Shown: piece after piece, positions 9,759 through 17,957 of the stretch
Layout: each line of letters begins with the position of its first letter
Position numbering within the stretch: the first letter of the stretch is position 1
Program-made: the position numbers and the translations under genes
NCBI GenBank assembly: GCA_029556045.1
Contig: JAKQGS010000267.1
Span: forward strand, 1-30,432
DNA from: Pseudomonadota bacterium
GTDB taxonomy: Bacteria > Bdellovibrionota > Oligoflexia > Oligoflexales > Oligoflexaceae
DNA length: 30,432 nucleotides
Direction: 5' to 3'
Notes under the pieces: generated by a model
Database searches by the model: none
Told to the model about the DNA's origin: nothing
The model's input: only the letters and a program-made list of their open reading frames with translations

Positions 9759-9879
9759 ATTATTAAAATACTATAAAAATAATCAAATCATAAAAACATA
9801 TTAAGGACGCACACCGACAATGGGTATTCATGGTAAAATATGGTGACATCTTCATAACTTAAAACTTAGAGGCGCCTTT

Positions 9880-12378
9880 ATGGAACCGGCATCACGGTCG
9901 CAGCGATCGCATTTGACGGCGACGGAGATTAAAAAAGTCACCCGCCTCCAGATGGCTCGTCTTGCCAACCTCGCGCAAGACATGAAGTTGGACGAGGAGA
10001 TTCGATCATTCTGGGAAGAAGCCATTTTGAAGGGGCTGGACAAAGCACTGGCGGCTGAAAAGATAAGGGTCCCGCAGCGTGCTCTGGAAGACTTTCTCCT
10101 GAAGATCCGCCACAAGGTGGAAGCTGGCTCGGACTGGAGCCAATTGGCCGGCATCGGCTGGGAGCTGCTGGCGCAGTTTCCTACCCCCGAGGCTGGCAGT
10201 AAGGTGCTGGAACTGGCTTGCCTCTACGGAGCGACTGAAGATGCTTTGGATGTCCTTAAACAGATCGCCAAGTTTCCGGTAGAGACCTACTTCACGGTTA
10301 ATCCGGAACTGCGCAGCTATCTGCTGCTGAAACTATGGTTGGCTAAACAGGACAAGGCTCTGCGTCGATTCCTGCAAACCCCGGGCTTTGATGATCGATT
10401 GCTGCCCCTGGAACGTTTGTACAACTTTTGGCTGGTGTTTGGCTCCGACGATCCGGCCCGCGCTTTTGTCTATTATCAGCGTCACGAAGAGGAATTAACC
10501 CACGCCGTGCAGGAGTTTGGTGCCAAACTTCAGCTGTCGGAAGGACGCTTTAAGTTGACAGTGGGAAAGCTGGCCATGCAGGCCGGCTACGAAGCCATTG
10601 CCCGCCGGGTTCTTGAGTCTATTTCCAAGAACGCTACGGAATACCGCGATGCTCTGCAGTTGCTGCTCCATGTCAACATCGAAAAAGATGATAAAGGGCA
10701 ATGCCCGTTAACCCGAAAGCTGGCGGCGGAAAAAGGCTGGCGTGAGCGATTAAAGCTCTTTTATGAGTTTCTGAGCGAGTCCCGTCGACTGGGTGCCATC
10801 AAAGATGCCCAGCGGCCGGCCCTGAACGAGCTGTTAAAGGACCCCCTGAAGTGGGTTCCTGCCATCCCGGAAGCATGGGCGGCGGTGTCGCAGATGATTT
10901 GCGACTTTGCCTCCATGGAAGATATCCTGCCGGATCTTTATGCCGTATGGACCAGCAATGCCGTGCGGTTTCATCCCTTCCTTGCGGACAAGGGTCTATG
11001 GGGGCCGGTGCGGCAATTGCAATCGGGAGATGCCTGCCGTGACAGTTACTGGCAGGGTATCGCGCATTTTCACTATTTTGTGGCGGGTGGTGACGAAGGG
11101 GAGCGAGACCTGTGTGAGGCCTTTGAAAAAATTCAGGCGGCGGAAAGTCAATGGGGGCGACCCCTGCCGGTGGATTGGCAGGGGCTGCACCAAGGGGCCA
11201 CGCAATTTATCGCCAAATCCCCCCTCCTGGCGGAGCGGCATCGCATCAGCAAACTTCGTCAGCTGAGCATTGCCGTGGGGGCCCGTCAACTTTCCGAGCA
11301 GGACATTGCGGAGTATCTCCTCAAGTCGGAGTCCGTGCCATCCTACGTGCTGGATCACTTGGATCAACTGGCACGCCGCAGCCAGTTCAAGGAAGTGGAG
11401 TACCGGATCATTGAAAAGCGGGCGAATTGCTCCCACTATACCAATCGGGAACTGGATCGCCTCTGGGATATGGCCACCCAGGATCAGGACCACGATCTCG
11501 CCTGGCGTGTGGCCACGATTCTCAACGCCCGTGGAGCGCTGCTGGACAAAGCGCAGCATGCCTGGGGAATATCCGGGGAAAAACGCAATGAATATGCCTT
11601 GCATAAATTGCCATGGAATCTGGCTAAACACCTCCTGGATGGATTGGACAAGGAAGAGCACAAATTTTTGTCTGCTGTTTTAAAAGTGGGTCCCCTGTTG
11701 CCGGATTTAGTGGCGTTGACGGATGACAAGGTTAAGGTCGTGCGTCCGGCTTCCGTGAAAGCAGGCTCGATGGAAGCGGCGGTGGAAGGTTGCCTTGGTG
11801 GTCTGGATTGGTTGGCTGTACCACGCCGGCACTATCGATTCAGCCATGACGGTATCGCCATGGGTGGCTTGCAGGTCCCTTCGTTTATTCAGGTCCTCCC
11901 CAATAACACCTGGAGTTATCTGCTGATTCGACTCGGGGAGCGTTTGGGCCTGTCCGCATGGTTGTGGCAGTTGAGTTGGCTCAATCAAAAGCTTGAGGGC
12001 GTCATGCCTAAGCTTGCCATGGGAGTCGAGGATAAGTTTTCCGGTCAAATCGCCAAATGGCTTAAAACCTTGGGCCCCGAGCAGCGCAGCGCCTGGTATG
12101 ACTTGGTCGCTATGGCCGGCAAGATGACCGATCAGCGGGGGTTGGAGCTTCTGACCCTGCTGGTGTCCCGTCTGGCGGTCGTTCTCAACCAAAACCACTT
12201 TCAGGCCTTGCAGTCACTGCGGACCATGCGCACTCCGGCCCATGTGATATGGCAGGTGGAAAATTGGATACTTTCGTCCACCTACGGCAAAATACGACGC
12301 ACGCTGGGAACCCTGAATCGTGTTCCGGTGCCCGGGGCGCTGCAAGGAATCAGTGTCGTGAAACGGTTGGAAAACTGA
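9880..12378 (+). CDS. Large hypothetical protein, probably cytoplasmic and helical
   Basis: I do not recognise this 832-residue protein. There is no signal peptide and no obvious membrane segment, so it is probably cytoplasmic. The composition (many Leu, Ala, Lys, Glu, Trp; few Gly/Pro runs) and repeated amphipathic stretches suggest an all-helical, possibly solenoid-like fold, but no TPR or HEAT consensus is convincing. The N-terminus (about 1-90) is highly charged; the C-terminal 250 residues are richer in Trp and hydrophobics. No nucleotide-binding or catalytic motif is visible. The ATG at 9880 is preceded by TAGAGG at a suitable distance. It leads a three-gene set (next start 41 bp after its stop) encoding an outer-membrane-like and a periplasmic protein and is divergent from the sigma-54 regulator. 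Confidence 0.8.
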   Translation: MEPASRSQRSHLTATEIKKVTRLQMARLANLAQDMKLDEEIRSFWEEAILKGLDKALAAEKIRVPQRALEDFLLKIRHKVEAGSDWSQLAGIGWELLAQFPTPEAGSKVLELACLYGATEDALDVLKQIAKFPVETYFTVNPELRSYLLLKLWLAKQDKALRRFLQTPGFDDRLLPLERLYNFWLVFGSDDPARAFVYYQRHEEELTHAVQEFGAKLQLSEGRFKLTVGKLAMQAGYEAIARRVLESISKNATEYRDALQLLLHVNIEKDDKGQCPLTRKLAAEKGWRERLKLFYEFLSESRRLGAIKDAQRPALNELLKDPLKWVPAIPEAWAAVSQMICDFASMEDILPDLYAVWTSNAVRFHPFLADKGLWGPVRQLQSGDACRDSYWQGIAHFHYFVAGGDEGERDLCEAFEKIQAAESQWGRPLPVDWQGLHQGATQFIAKSPLLAERHRISKLRQLSIAVGARQLSEQDIAEYLLKSESVPSYVLDHLDQLARRSQFKEVEYRIIEKRANCSHYTNRELDRLWDMATQDQDHDLAWRVATILNARGALLDKAQHAWGISGEKRNEYALHKLPWNLAKHLLDGLDKEEHKFLSAVLKVGPLLPDLVALTDDKVKVVRPASVKAGSMEAAVEGCLGGLDWLAVPRRHYRFSHDGIAMGGLQVPSFIQVLPNNTWSYLLIRLGERLGLSAWLWQLSWLNQKLEGVMPKLAMGVEDKFSGQIAKWLKTLGPEQRSAWYDLVAMAGKMTDQRGLELLTLLVSRLAVVLNQNHFQALQSLRTMRTPAHVIWQVENWILSSTYGKIRRTLGTLNRVPVPGALQGISVVKRLEN

Positions 12379-12419
12379 TCCTGGCCGGTTCTCCCATTTA
12401 ACTCATAGGGTCTGATGCG

Positions 12420-13916
12420 ATGTACTTTTTATTTTTGGGGATTCTGGCCGTTTTCGGCGTTACCAGCTCTCTCTGGGCTCAGACATTTGAGCCGGTACCT
12501 GTTTTTGTCGAGCAGCCCAACGTCGATGATTTATCGGACGCTGATCAGTCCATGATCCGAAAAAATATTTGGCCCACACTGTGCAAAAGACTGGGGGAGA
12601 CGCTGACCGTTGGAAAAAATCCCACTGGGATGGGTTTTTTCAAGTCCTTTACCTGCGGTAAAGGTGCAAAGACCGACGCTCAATCCTGGTGGATTGAAAC
12701 CATCATCACCGAAGACGATGGGCTGACCATCAAAATCAAGCACCGATGGCAGATGGGGCAGGAAGGCGTGGTGGAAGCCTCAGTGGTGATCCCCTGGCAT
12801 CGGAAGTTACCAGCGGTACTCAAAGAAAAATCCGTCATCGCTTTAATGGGGGCAAGCCTGCTGGATCAATTACCTGCGGATCGGTATATGCAACTTGGCG
12901 CTGACGGCACGCTTGTGGCACCCGGAAGTAAACGAGTCCCAAAAGGAGCGGATAAGGCTGGCGAAGACGCAACCTACTTTGTCTTTGCTCTGCGTCGCGT
13001 TGAAGACCGGCAGCTCTGGGCCCCCATTGTGGTGGGGCGTGTGACGAGAAAGTCCGGTGACACGGAATGGAAGATGGATAGCGTGACTGGTTTGAATACA
13101 CCTGGGAGATACTGGCTTAAAGATACCCGTGGCCGGGGGGGGCAAAAAGCCAGGTATGAGGAAGAGCTCGGGCAGATGCTGGTCAAAAAGGGAATGAAAA
13201 CGTCGTTTCTCGAAAGTCTGGCCATGGAAACCTTTAAGGGTGGCTATACCGGGATCCGGTGGGGCAAGGCGTTTGCCAACAACGATCCGTTTCTGGCCAA
13301 TTCATCCATCGTTGGCCTGTTGGTGGAAATCCGCGGAGGCCCCCTTAAGGGATTGCGCTGGTACCTTGATTACTCCCCCCAGACGCGAGCCGTTCTGGAT
13401 GGAGAAAAATATCACTTTAAATGGAGTCGCAATGCCTTAGCCTGGTCATTTGGCATGGACCTGAATATTCCGGTTCTGAAGCGAATCGACGTGGTACCTA
13501 AATATGGTCTGATGGATTTTGATGCCCGGCTCCCGGTGCAGCAGGCTGATGGTACCTACAAAGGGGTGGTGTTCAATCTGAAAGGGGCTTCCAGTTTCGG
13601 GGGAGAAATTGGCGCCGAGTCCATTTATCCCTGGTTTTTATTGCGGCTTTGGACAGCTATAGATTTGTCGCAGTATGTCAAAATATCCAATAAGGGCTCC
13701 GTCAAGTCTGTCCGGTTTGGTGCGGATACCTATTGGGATTTGGTGGATCTCTCCAAAAAGTTCAAGCTGGCCATGCTGTTGTTTGCGGCCAGTGAAAATA
13801 TGACGGTGACACAGGGGCAGGATCGGATTGATAACGCAGATCCTAACGAAGCCCAGGTCCTGGGGATCGAATATCAATTCGGGTATGCCGGAGCGGGGAT
13901 TACTTTACGATGGTAA
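12420..13916 (+). CDS. Secreted hypothetical protein, probable outer-membrane beta-barrel
   Basis: The 498-residue product starts with a clear Sec signal peptide (hydrophobic residues 2-17, probable cleavage after LWA at 20). The mature N-terminal part (about 21-190) looks like a globular domain with a LSDADQSMIRKNIWPTL segment. The C-terminal half has alternating hydrophobic/polar strands rich in Tyr, Trp and Gly and ends in GAGITLRW with a terminal aromatic residue, as in many outer-membrane barrels. No known family recognised. Its stop codon overlaps the next start in ATGGTAA (13910-13916), indicating translational coupling. The preceding gene ends 41 bp upstream. An alternative is a periplasmic beta-rich protein. 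Confidence 0.78.
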   Translation: MYFLFLGILAVFGVTSSLWAQTFEPVPVFVEQPNVDDLSDADQSMIRKNIWPTLCKRLGETLTVGKNPTGMGFFKSFTCGKGAKTDAQSWWIETIITEDDGLTIKIKHRWQMGQEGVVEASVVIPWHRKLPAVLKEKSVIALMGASLLDQLPADRYMQLGADGTLVAPGSKRVPKGADKAGEDATYFVFALRRVEDRQLWAPIVVGRVTRKSGDTEWKMDSVTGLNTPGRYWLKDTRGRGGQKARYEEELGQMLVKKGMKTSFLESLAMETFKGGYTGIRWGKAFANNDPFLANSSIVGLLVEIRGGPLKGLRWYLDYSPQTRAVLDGEKYHFKWSRNALAWSFGMDLNIPVLKRIDVVPKYGLMDFDARLPVQQADGTYKGVVFNLKGASSFGGEIGAESIYPWFLLRLWTAIDLSQYVKISNKGSVKSVRFGADTYWDLVDLSKKFKLAMLLFAASENMTVTQGQDRIDNADPNEAQVLGIEYQFGYAGAGITLRW

Positions 13917-14845
13917 ACAAATTCAAAGCAAAACAATTCATAGGTCTGATCGCTACAGTCTGGCTATCAGTAGGACATTATTCGGAGCCTTCATTGGCAG
14001 AAGAAGTCAAGAAACCGGATGTTCAGGTGTGGCTGCGGGACATCGCCAAAAAGCATGCAACAAAACCCTTGGACGTGATGGGTACCGTCGCACTCGTGCG
14101 GGGTATCGATGACAAGGGGCAGTTGCAGATTGAGTTTGATCAGGGCGAAAGGGGAGAGAGCTTCTTTCGTGCAGCTACTGACGAAAATGCCCTAGCCTTT
14201 AGGGCATTGAATCAGGGCTGGACCCCGAAAGCGCGTAAGGATTCCTGCTGCACACAGGAAGATTGGCAGATGACAGCCATTTTGACCGGTGCTGACACCA
14301 TCTTTTATCTCCATCCTGGCGGTAAGATCGAGATCTGGCGGCTCAAGAATGGCAAGTGGGCTAAAGTCGCTCTTTTGTCCTCCTATGAAGGAAAAAACGC
14401 CACCGAATTAATGGAAGCCGCGCGGAAACGGCTGGGATACGACGGATATGTGCTGGACATGCGTGATGACCTGCTGCTGGTGGCATCCCTGCAGAGCGCT
14501 CGCTTAAAGGAAGGTATACAGGCGTTAACACTGACGGGGACGGAAAACCAACTTGTTCTGAAGGCGACTAAACGATCGGGATCAGGCCTGGTGGAGATGG
14601 TGGGAGAGCCCTGGCAGGGAGCCGCGGTTTTCAAAGTTCTTCTGAAAGGTGATCGAGCGATTGTTCCAGGAACCAAGCTGATTTTTGAAACCAAACAAAG
14701 CGGTGCCAGTGGGTCAATACCTGCGAAGGAAGCCAAAATCAAATCCGAGGGAAGTGCGGTCGTAGAATCTGTGAAGAAGAGAGCAAGGGTAAAGGCTGCC
14801 CCGGAAAACAAAACCGGTACTCCCGCAGTAAACGCGGATCGTTAG
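13910..14845 (+). CDS. Periplasmic hypothetical protein
   Basis: A 311-residue protein with a long Sec signal peptide (basic MVNKFKAK, hydrophobic 11-22, probable cleavage at SLA-EE, 30/31). The mature part contains an adjacent cysteine pair (DSCCTQEDW) and a region predicted by eye to be beta-rich (about 100-250). A low-complexity basic/Ala/Lys tail (roughly the last 50 residues, with KKRARVKAAPENK) follows. No family recognised. It overlaps the upstream gene by 7 bp, so the two products probably act together in the envelope. Its stop overlaps by 4 bp the stop of the convergent hydrolase gene, leaving no room for a terminator between them. Confidence 0.75.
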   Translation: MVNKFKAKQFIGLIATVWLSVGHYSEPSLAEEVKKPDVQVWLRDIAKKHATKPLDVMGTVALVRGIDDKGQLQIEFDQGERGESFFRAATDENALAFRALNQGWTPKARKDSCCTQEDWQMTAILTGADTIFYLHPGGKIEIWRLKNGKWAKVALLSSYEGKNATELMEAARKRLGYDGYVLDMRDDLLLVASLQSARLKEGIQALTLTGTENQLVLKATKRSGSGLVEMVGEPWQGAAVFKVLLKGDRAIVPGTKLIFETKQSGASGSIPAKEAKIKSEGSAVVESVKKRARVKAAPENKTGTPAVNADR

Positions 14846-15924
14846 TTCTTTTTGTTGGGACGATTATTCCCGTTGTTATTTCTGCTGCTACTGTTGGAGT
14901 TGCGAGGGCCTGATTTTTTTCGTTTGAATTTTTCTTTGTCTATTTTTGTTTGGTCCAGGTTTTTGCGCTGGGTTAAAGCCAGGGTCCCCTTCTCCATTTC
15001 TCTCTGAAAAATTCCCCAGGCATAAGATCCGTCCCCCCCATTGGCGAGACTCAAAGCGCTCCCGACAATGGCAGCGGTAAAACGCTCCTGACGCACGGGG
15101 CTGGGAGGGGATTCGATGCCTAAAGATTCTGCCAGAAAGAACTGATTGGGATACTGGGCGTCGTTATGGGTGGCACCGCGAATGGATATTTCCACGATGT
15201 TTTGCGGGAAAAGATCATAAAAGTACTGACGATAGCGGGACTTGAAGACTCGGGTATCCGCCCCCAACAGGATAGCAGGGACCTTGATTTTACGGATGTA
15301 ATACATGACATTCTTGTGATACAGGGCCGGATCCAGGAATATCAAACCCTTGATCGGTGCGCCGAGCCCTGCGGCGATGGCGATCGCGGACCCCCCAAAA
15401 GAATGGCCAGCCAGGATGATGTTGTCGGCATCAAACTTATGGTCCAGAAGCTCCGGCCATTTACGCAATAGCTTGACCAATTGGGCCAGGGTTTCTCCAT
15501 TTTTAAGCCACCGCTTGACGTTGGGTTGCTCCACCACAAGGGCATGCATTCCCCACGACGCCACCCGCTCCGCCTGAATCGCATGAAAGTCTTTATCCCC
15601 CAGGTTGCCATGCTGGAAAATAACCAGGGGGGCTTTGCCGCCATGGCTGGAAATATAGAGGTCGCTATTGATCAGTTCATTCTGCGAGACCCGTATTTTA
15701 AAGTCACGGCGCACGGTGGGACGGAATGGCCCCCGTTTGGCGAGATCATCAAAATCGGGAGTCTTGCGGCTGACGATGGCCGCCAGACCATAATAGTCAT
15801 CCGATTTGATGTCGACCTGTGGTGGCTCCGGTATGGTCACACATGCAACAGATAACACCAGCAGCCATGGCGCTGAGGCAAACCGTCTGATGACAGACAT
15901 CCCATTGGCGTCAGTTCGTTTCAT
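14842..15924 (-). CDS. Lipoprotein alpha/beta hydrolase with Asn-rich tail
   Basis: Envelope-anchored serine hydrolase of unknown substrate. A signal peptide with lipobox LSVAC (WLLVLSVAC) predicts a lipid-anchored cysteine. The fold is shown by the oxyanion-type strand LVIFQHGN, nucleophile elbow GHSFGG, acid in IFLDPA and a late histidine in GATHND, an order seen in PAF-acetylhydrolase/dienelactone-hydrolase-like enzymes. The C-terminal 35 residues are basic and Asn/Ser-rich (SNSSSRNNNGNN), probably disordered. Start is uncertain: ATG at 15924 is used, while 15900 (MSVIRRFAS) would give a more compact lipoprotein signal; neither has a strong ribosome site. The gene follows two small membrane-protein genes by 31 bp and probably shares their transcript. 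Confidence 0.8.
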   Translation of the reverse strand: MKRTDANGMSVIRRFASAPWLLVLSVACVTIPEPPQVDIKSDDYYGLAAIVSRKTPDFDDLAKRGPFRPTVRRDFKIRVSQNELINSDLYISSHGGKAPLVIFQHGNLGDKDFHAIQAERVASWGMHALVVEQPNVKRWLKNGETLAQLVKLLRKWPELLDHKFDADNIILAGHSFGGSAIAIAAGLGAPIKGLIFLDPALYHKNVMYYIRKIKVPAILLGADTRVFKSRYRQYFYDLFPQNIVEISIRGATHNDAQYPNQFFLAESLGIESPPSPVRQERFTAAIVGSALSLANGGDGSYAWGIFQREMEKGTLALTQRKNLDQTKIDKEKFKRKKSGPRNSNSSSRNNNGNNRPNKKN

Positions 15925-15955
15925 GCGGATAGCATCCCCAAAACCAGTTTCTCCT

Positions 15956-16243
15956 TTAGTCCTTAATATTGCGTTCAACCCTTTGGGCAGCTGTCTGCCA
16001 CGGCGCATAGTGCCAGCGTTCCGTAATGGGAAAGAGTAGATAGAGCAGTCCAAATCCGCAGACAGGAAATAACATCTGGATCCAATCACTGCCACCGGTG
16101 CGGTGGCGGTGGATAAACATCGTCAGCGTGATGGTACCTAAAAGTATCAATACCCCCAGCGCCACCTTGCGGGCCCGATAGATCAGCAGCTTGGCGTAGT
16201 AGTCGGCCTTAAACCGATCTTTCGCATCATTTTTTGCGGCCAT
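15956..16243 (-). CDS. Small two-helix inner-membrane protein
   Basis: A 95-residue protein with a charged N-terminus (MAAKNDAKDRFKADYY), two hydrophobic segments (about 30-45 and 58-74) and a polar tail. The start at 16243 is chosen because GAGGAG lies 7 bp upstream; an in-frame ATG at 16261 has no such site. It overlaps the upstream membrane-protein gene by 17 bp, implying coupled translation and perhaps a complex. Function unknown. Confidence 0.72.
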   Translation of the reverse strand: MAAKNDAKDRFKADYYAKLLIYRARKVALGVLILLGTITLTMFIHRHRTGGSDWIQMLFPVCGFGLLYLLFPITERWHYAPWQTAAQRVERNIKD

Positions 16244-16604
16244 CGTCGGACTCCTCTTCATTGCTGATGGTTTTTACCTGGATATCGTTACCCCAGCTGG
16301 CATAAAACCAACGGATCGCGGCAGTCAGAGCTACGCCGCCGACCATGAAAAATTGAAACCAGGTGGAACCCCATATGGGAAAATCCTGGAACGACACCGC
16401 CGTCAGGATCGTGGTGCAGGCCGCCAAGGATGTCGCATAAACCAGTCCAGCCGACAGGTCGCGGCGATCGCAAAAAGTCAGAGGTACCAGGATGAGGGAA
16501 AGGACAAAACCAAAGGTTAACCAGACCTCAAAAGCCTCCTGGGACCCCAGCATGCGCAGGAATTCCTGGAAATCCTGCTCAAATAACGTAAACGAAAATC
16601 CCAT
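16227..16604 (-). CDS. Small multi-pass membrane protein
   Basis: A 125-residue protein with three probable transmembrane helices (about 25-43, 52-68 and 77-95) and an acidic/basic C-terminal tail (NEEESDDGRKK). The start at 16604 (MGFSFTLFEQ) has an excellent GGAGGAAAC ribosome site; a longer reading frame to 16751 is not needed. First gene of the minus-strand set that also holds the 95-residue membrane protein and the lipoprotein hydrolase. Divergent from the DUF1573 gene across 180 bp. Function unknown. Confidence 0.72.
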   Translation of the reverse strand: MGFSFTLFEQDFQEFLRMLGSQEAFEVWLTFGFVLSLILVPLTFCDRRDLSAGLVYATSLAACTTILTAVSFQDFPIWGSTWFQFFMVGGVALTAAIRWFYASWGNDIQVKTISNEEESDDGRKK

Positions 16605-16719
16605 GTTTCCTCCCCCGTGCATCGGGCGCTTTGGCATAAAATGAAAATCGGCAGAGAGGGAGAAATCTTGATGGGAAAATACTACCCATTTCCCCTTTCG
16701 GGAGGTGTTGTGAATTTGG

Positions 16720-16748
16720 ATGACGGGCTTCCCAGCAGAGGCTAAAAT
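16720..16748 (+). promoter_or_regulatory. Candidate sigma-70 promoter for the DUF1573 gene
   Basis: ATGACG (16720-16725), a 17-bp spacer and TAAAAT (16743-16748; five of six -10 matches) stand 37 bp upstream of the ATG at 16785. By eye. Confidence 0.45.
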
Positions 16749-16784
16749 CAAGGTTCTGGACCAAAATCATAGAGCGGGATAATT

Positions 16785-17858
16785 ATGCACAACGGTTTGA
16801 AAAGGGTCGGCAAATTCGTACTTTTTGCGGTGCTGACCATCGCCTTCATCGACCAAGCGGCTTATGCCAAACGGCGAAAAAGCTCAAAGTCCAACCAGGA
16901 TGAAAGGGGGCCCAGTCAGTTGTCGATTCCAGTCAAAATCAAGGACTTTGGCATGGTGTCCCGCGGGCAGAAGCTGGAATGGCAGGTGGAGTTCACCAAC
17001 AGCGGGTCCACCCCTTTGGTGATTCAGGGGGTGTTTAGCGCCTGCGGATGCATCATTGCTGACTCTGCCGAAGGACAATCGCTGGCTCCCCAACAGAAGG
17101 GCGGTATCAAGGTCGTTTTGGATACCACCGATTATGAGGGGGAGCTGGATAAGACGGTTTCCATCATGACGGATGCCAAAGAAAATCCCGTGCAGACCCT
17201 TCATGTCAAAGCACGGGTTAAAAGTGATTTGACCGTGACTCCCCCTCTCGTCGACTTTGGTGACCTAGCGGTGGGTGAAACCGCAAGCCGGACGGTACTG
17301 ATCAAAGGAGCGACGATGCAGGAGCTAAAAATCGAAAAAGTTGGGTTTAATGAAAAAGTTTTGGATATCGGTTACGAGTTTGACAAAGCAAAGAGCGAAT
17401 GGCGCCTGCATGTGCGCTTACGGCCAGAAACCCCTCCCGGCTTTCTGAAAGAAACCGTGTGGGTTAACAATAATTCGGCCTTTTTAAAGCAGTTAAAGAT
17501 CCCGGTGCGCGCCAACGTGCAAGGCAATATCGCACTTTCTCCCAGTTATCTTGAATTTGGGGCGATCCCCCCCAAATCATCCCGTCGACGTGTGATGGAT
17601 GTCTCCACCGCCAAGGACATCAAGTTGACGGGATCCCGTGCGGAGATCAATATCAACGGAACTGTGGTATCGGATGCGGCCCGCTTCGTCAAAGTGGACC
17701 TGGGAACGGGTACCACTCCTAACCGCAAAGTCGCGGTGGAGCTGGTGAATCCGGAGGGTAAAATGGGCAGCGTGCATGGACGGGTGATCCTGGAAACGTC
17801 CGATCCCCAGCAAAAAGATGTGACGATTGATTTTTACGCCATGTTTCAAATTCAGTGA
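16785..17858 (+). CDS. Secreted DUF1573-domain protein
   Basis: The 357-residue product has a Sec signal peptide (cleavage probably after AYA at 28) and a Lys/Ser/Arg-rich linker. An immunoglobulin-like DUF1573 domain (about 48-140) follows, with the family pattern KIKDFGMVSRGQ..., WQVEFTNSGSTPLVI and a CGC motif (C87, C89). At least two further beta-sandwich repeats begin at VTPPLVDFGDLAVGE and LSPSYLEFGAIPPKS. Such proteins are usually periplasmic or surface proteins; precise function is unknown for the family. ATG at 16785 with GCGGGAT upstream. A 27-residue membrane peptide gene follows 15 bp after the stop with its own strong ribosome site. Confidence 0.82.
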   Translation: MHNGLKRVGKFVLFAVLTIAFIDQAAYAKRRKSSKSNQDERGPSQLSIPVKIKDFGMVSRGQKLEWQVEFTNSGSTPLVIQGVFSACGCIIADSAEGQSLAPQQKGGIKVVLDTTDYEGELDKTVSIMTDAKENPVQTLHVKARVKSDLTVTPPLVDFGDLAVGETASRTVLIKGATMQELKIEKVGFNEKVLDIGYEFDKAKSEWRLHVRLRPETPPGFLKETVWVNNNSAFLKQLKIPVRANVQGNIALSPSYLEFGAIPPKSSRRRVMDVSTAKDIKLTGSRAEININGTVVSDAARFVKVDLGTGTTPNRKVAVELVNPEGKMGSVHGRVILETSDPQQKDVTIDFYAMFQIQ

Positions 17859-17873
17859 TTGAGGAGAACGCCG

Positions 17874-17957
17874 ATGACTCTTTTGTACGCCGTCAGCACC
17901 GCATTTTTGCTCTTTGGCCTGCTGGGATATCTGTACTTCAGCTGGACGAGTAAATAA
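17874..17957 (+). CDS. 27-residue single-helix membrane peptide
   Basis: A very small reading frame 15 bp after the DUF1573 gene, preceded by GAGGAGAA 5 bp before its ATG. The peptide starts MTLLYAVSTAFLLFGLLGYL and ends in a short polar SWTSK, so nearly the whole chain is one transmembrane helix with the lysine at the C-terminal end. The layout recalls KdpF- or CcoQ-like accessory subunits, but no kdp or cytochrome oxidase genes are near, so homology is not claimed. The good ribosome site, membrane-like composition and close spacing support translation. Confidence 0.6.
   Translation: MTLLYAVSTAFLLFGLLGYLYFSWTSK

Noticed and set aside
9640..9879. Sigma-54 promoter for the divergent operon
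   Set aside because: I searched by eye for GG-N10-GC on both strands and saw none convincing.
10996..11661. 221-codon minus-strand frame inside the 832-residue protein gene
   Set aside because: The plus-strand frame is much longer, has a ribosome site and fits the operon; the antisense has no features of its own.
17874..17957. Naming the 27-residue peptide KdpF
   Set aside because: It is only generally similar in size and hydrophobicity; kdpABC are absent.
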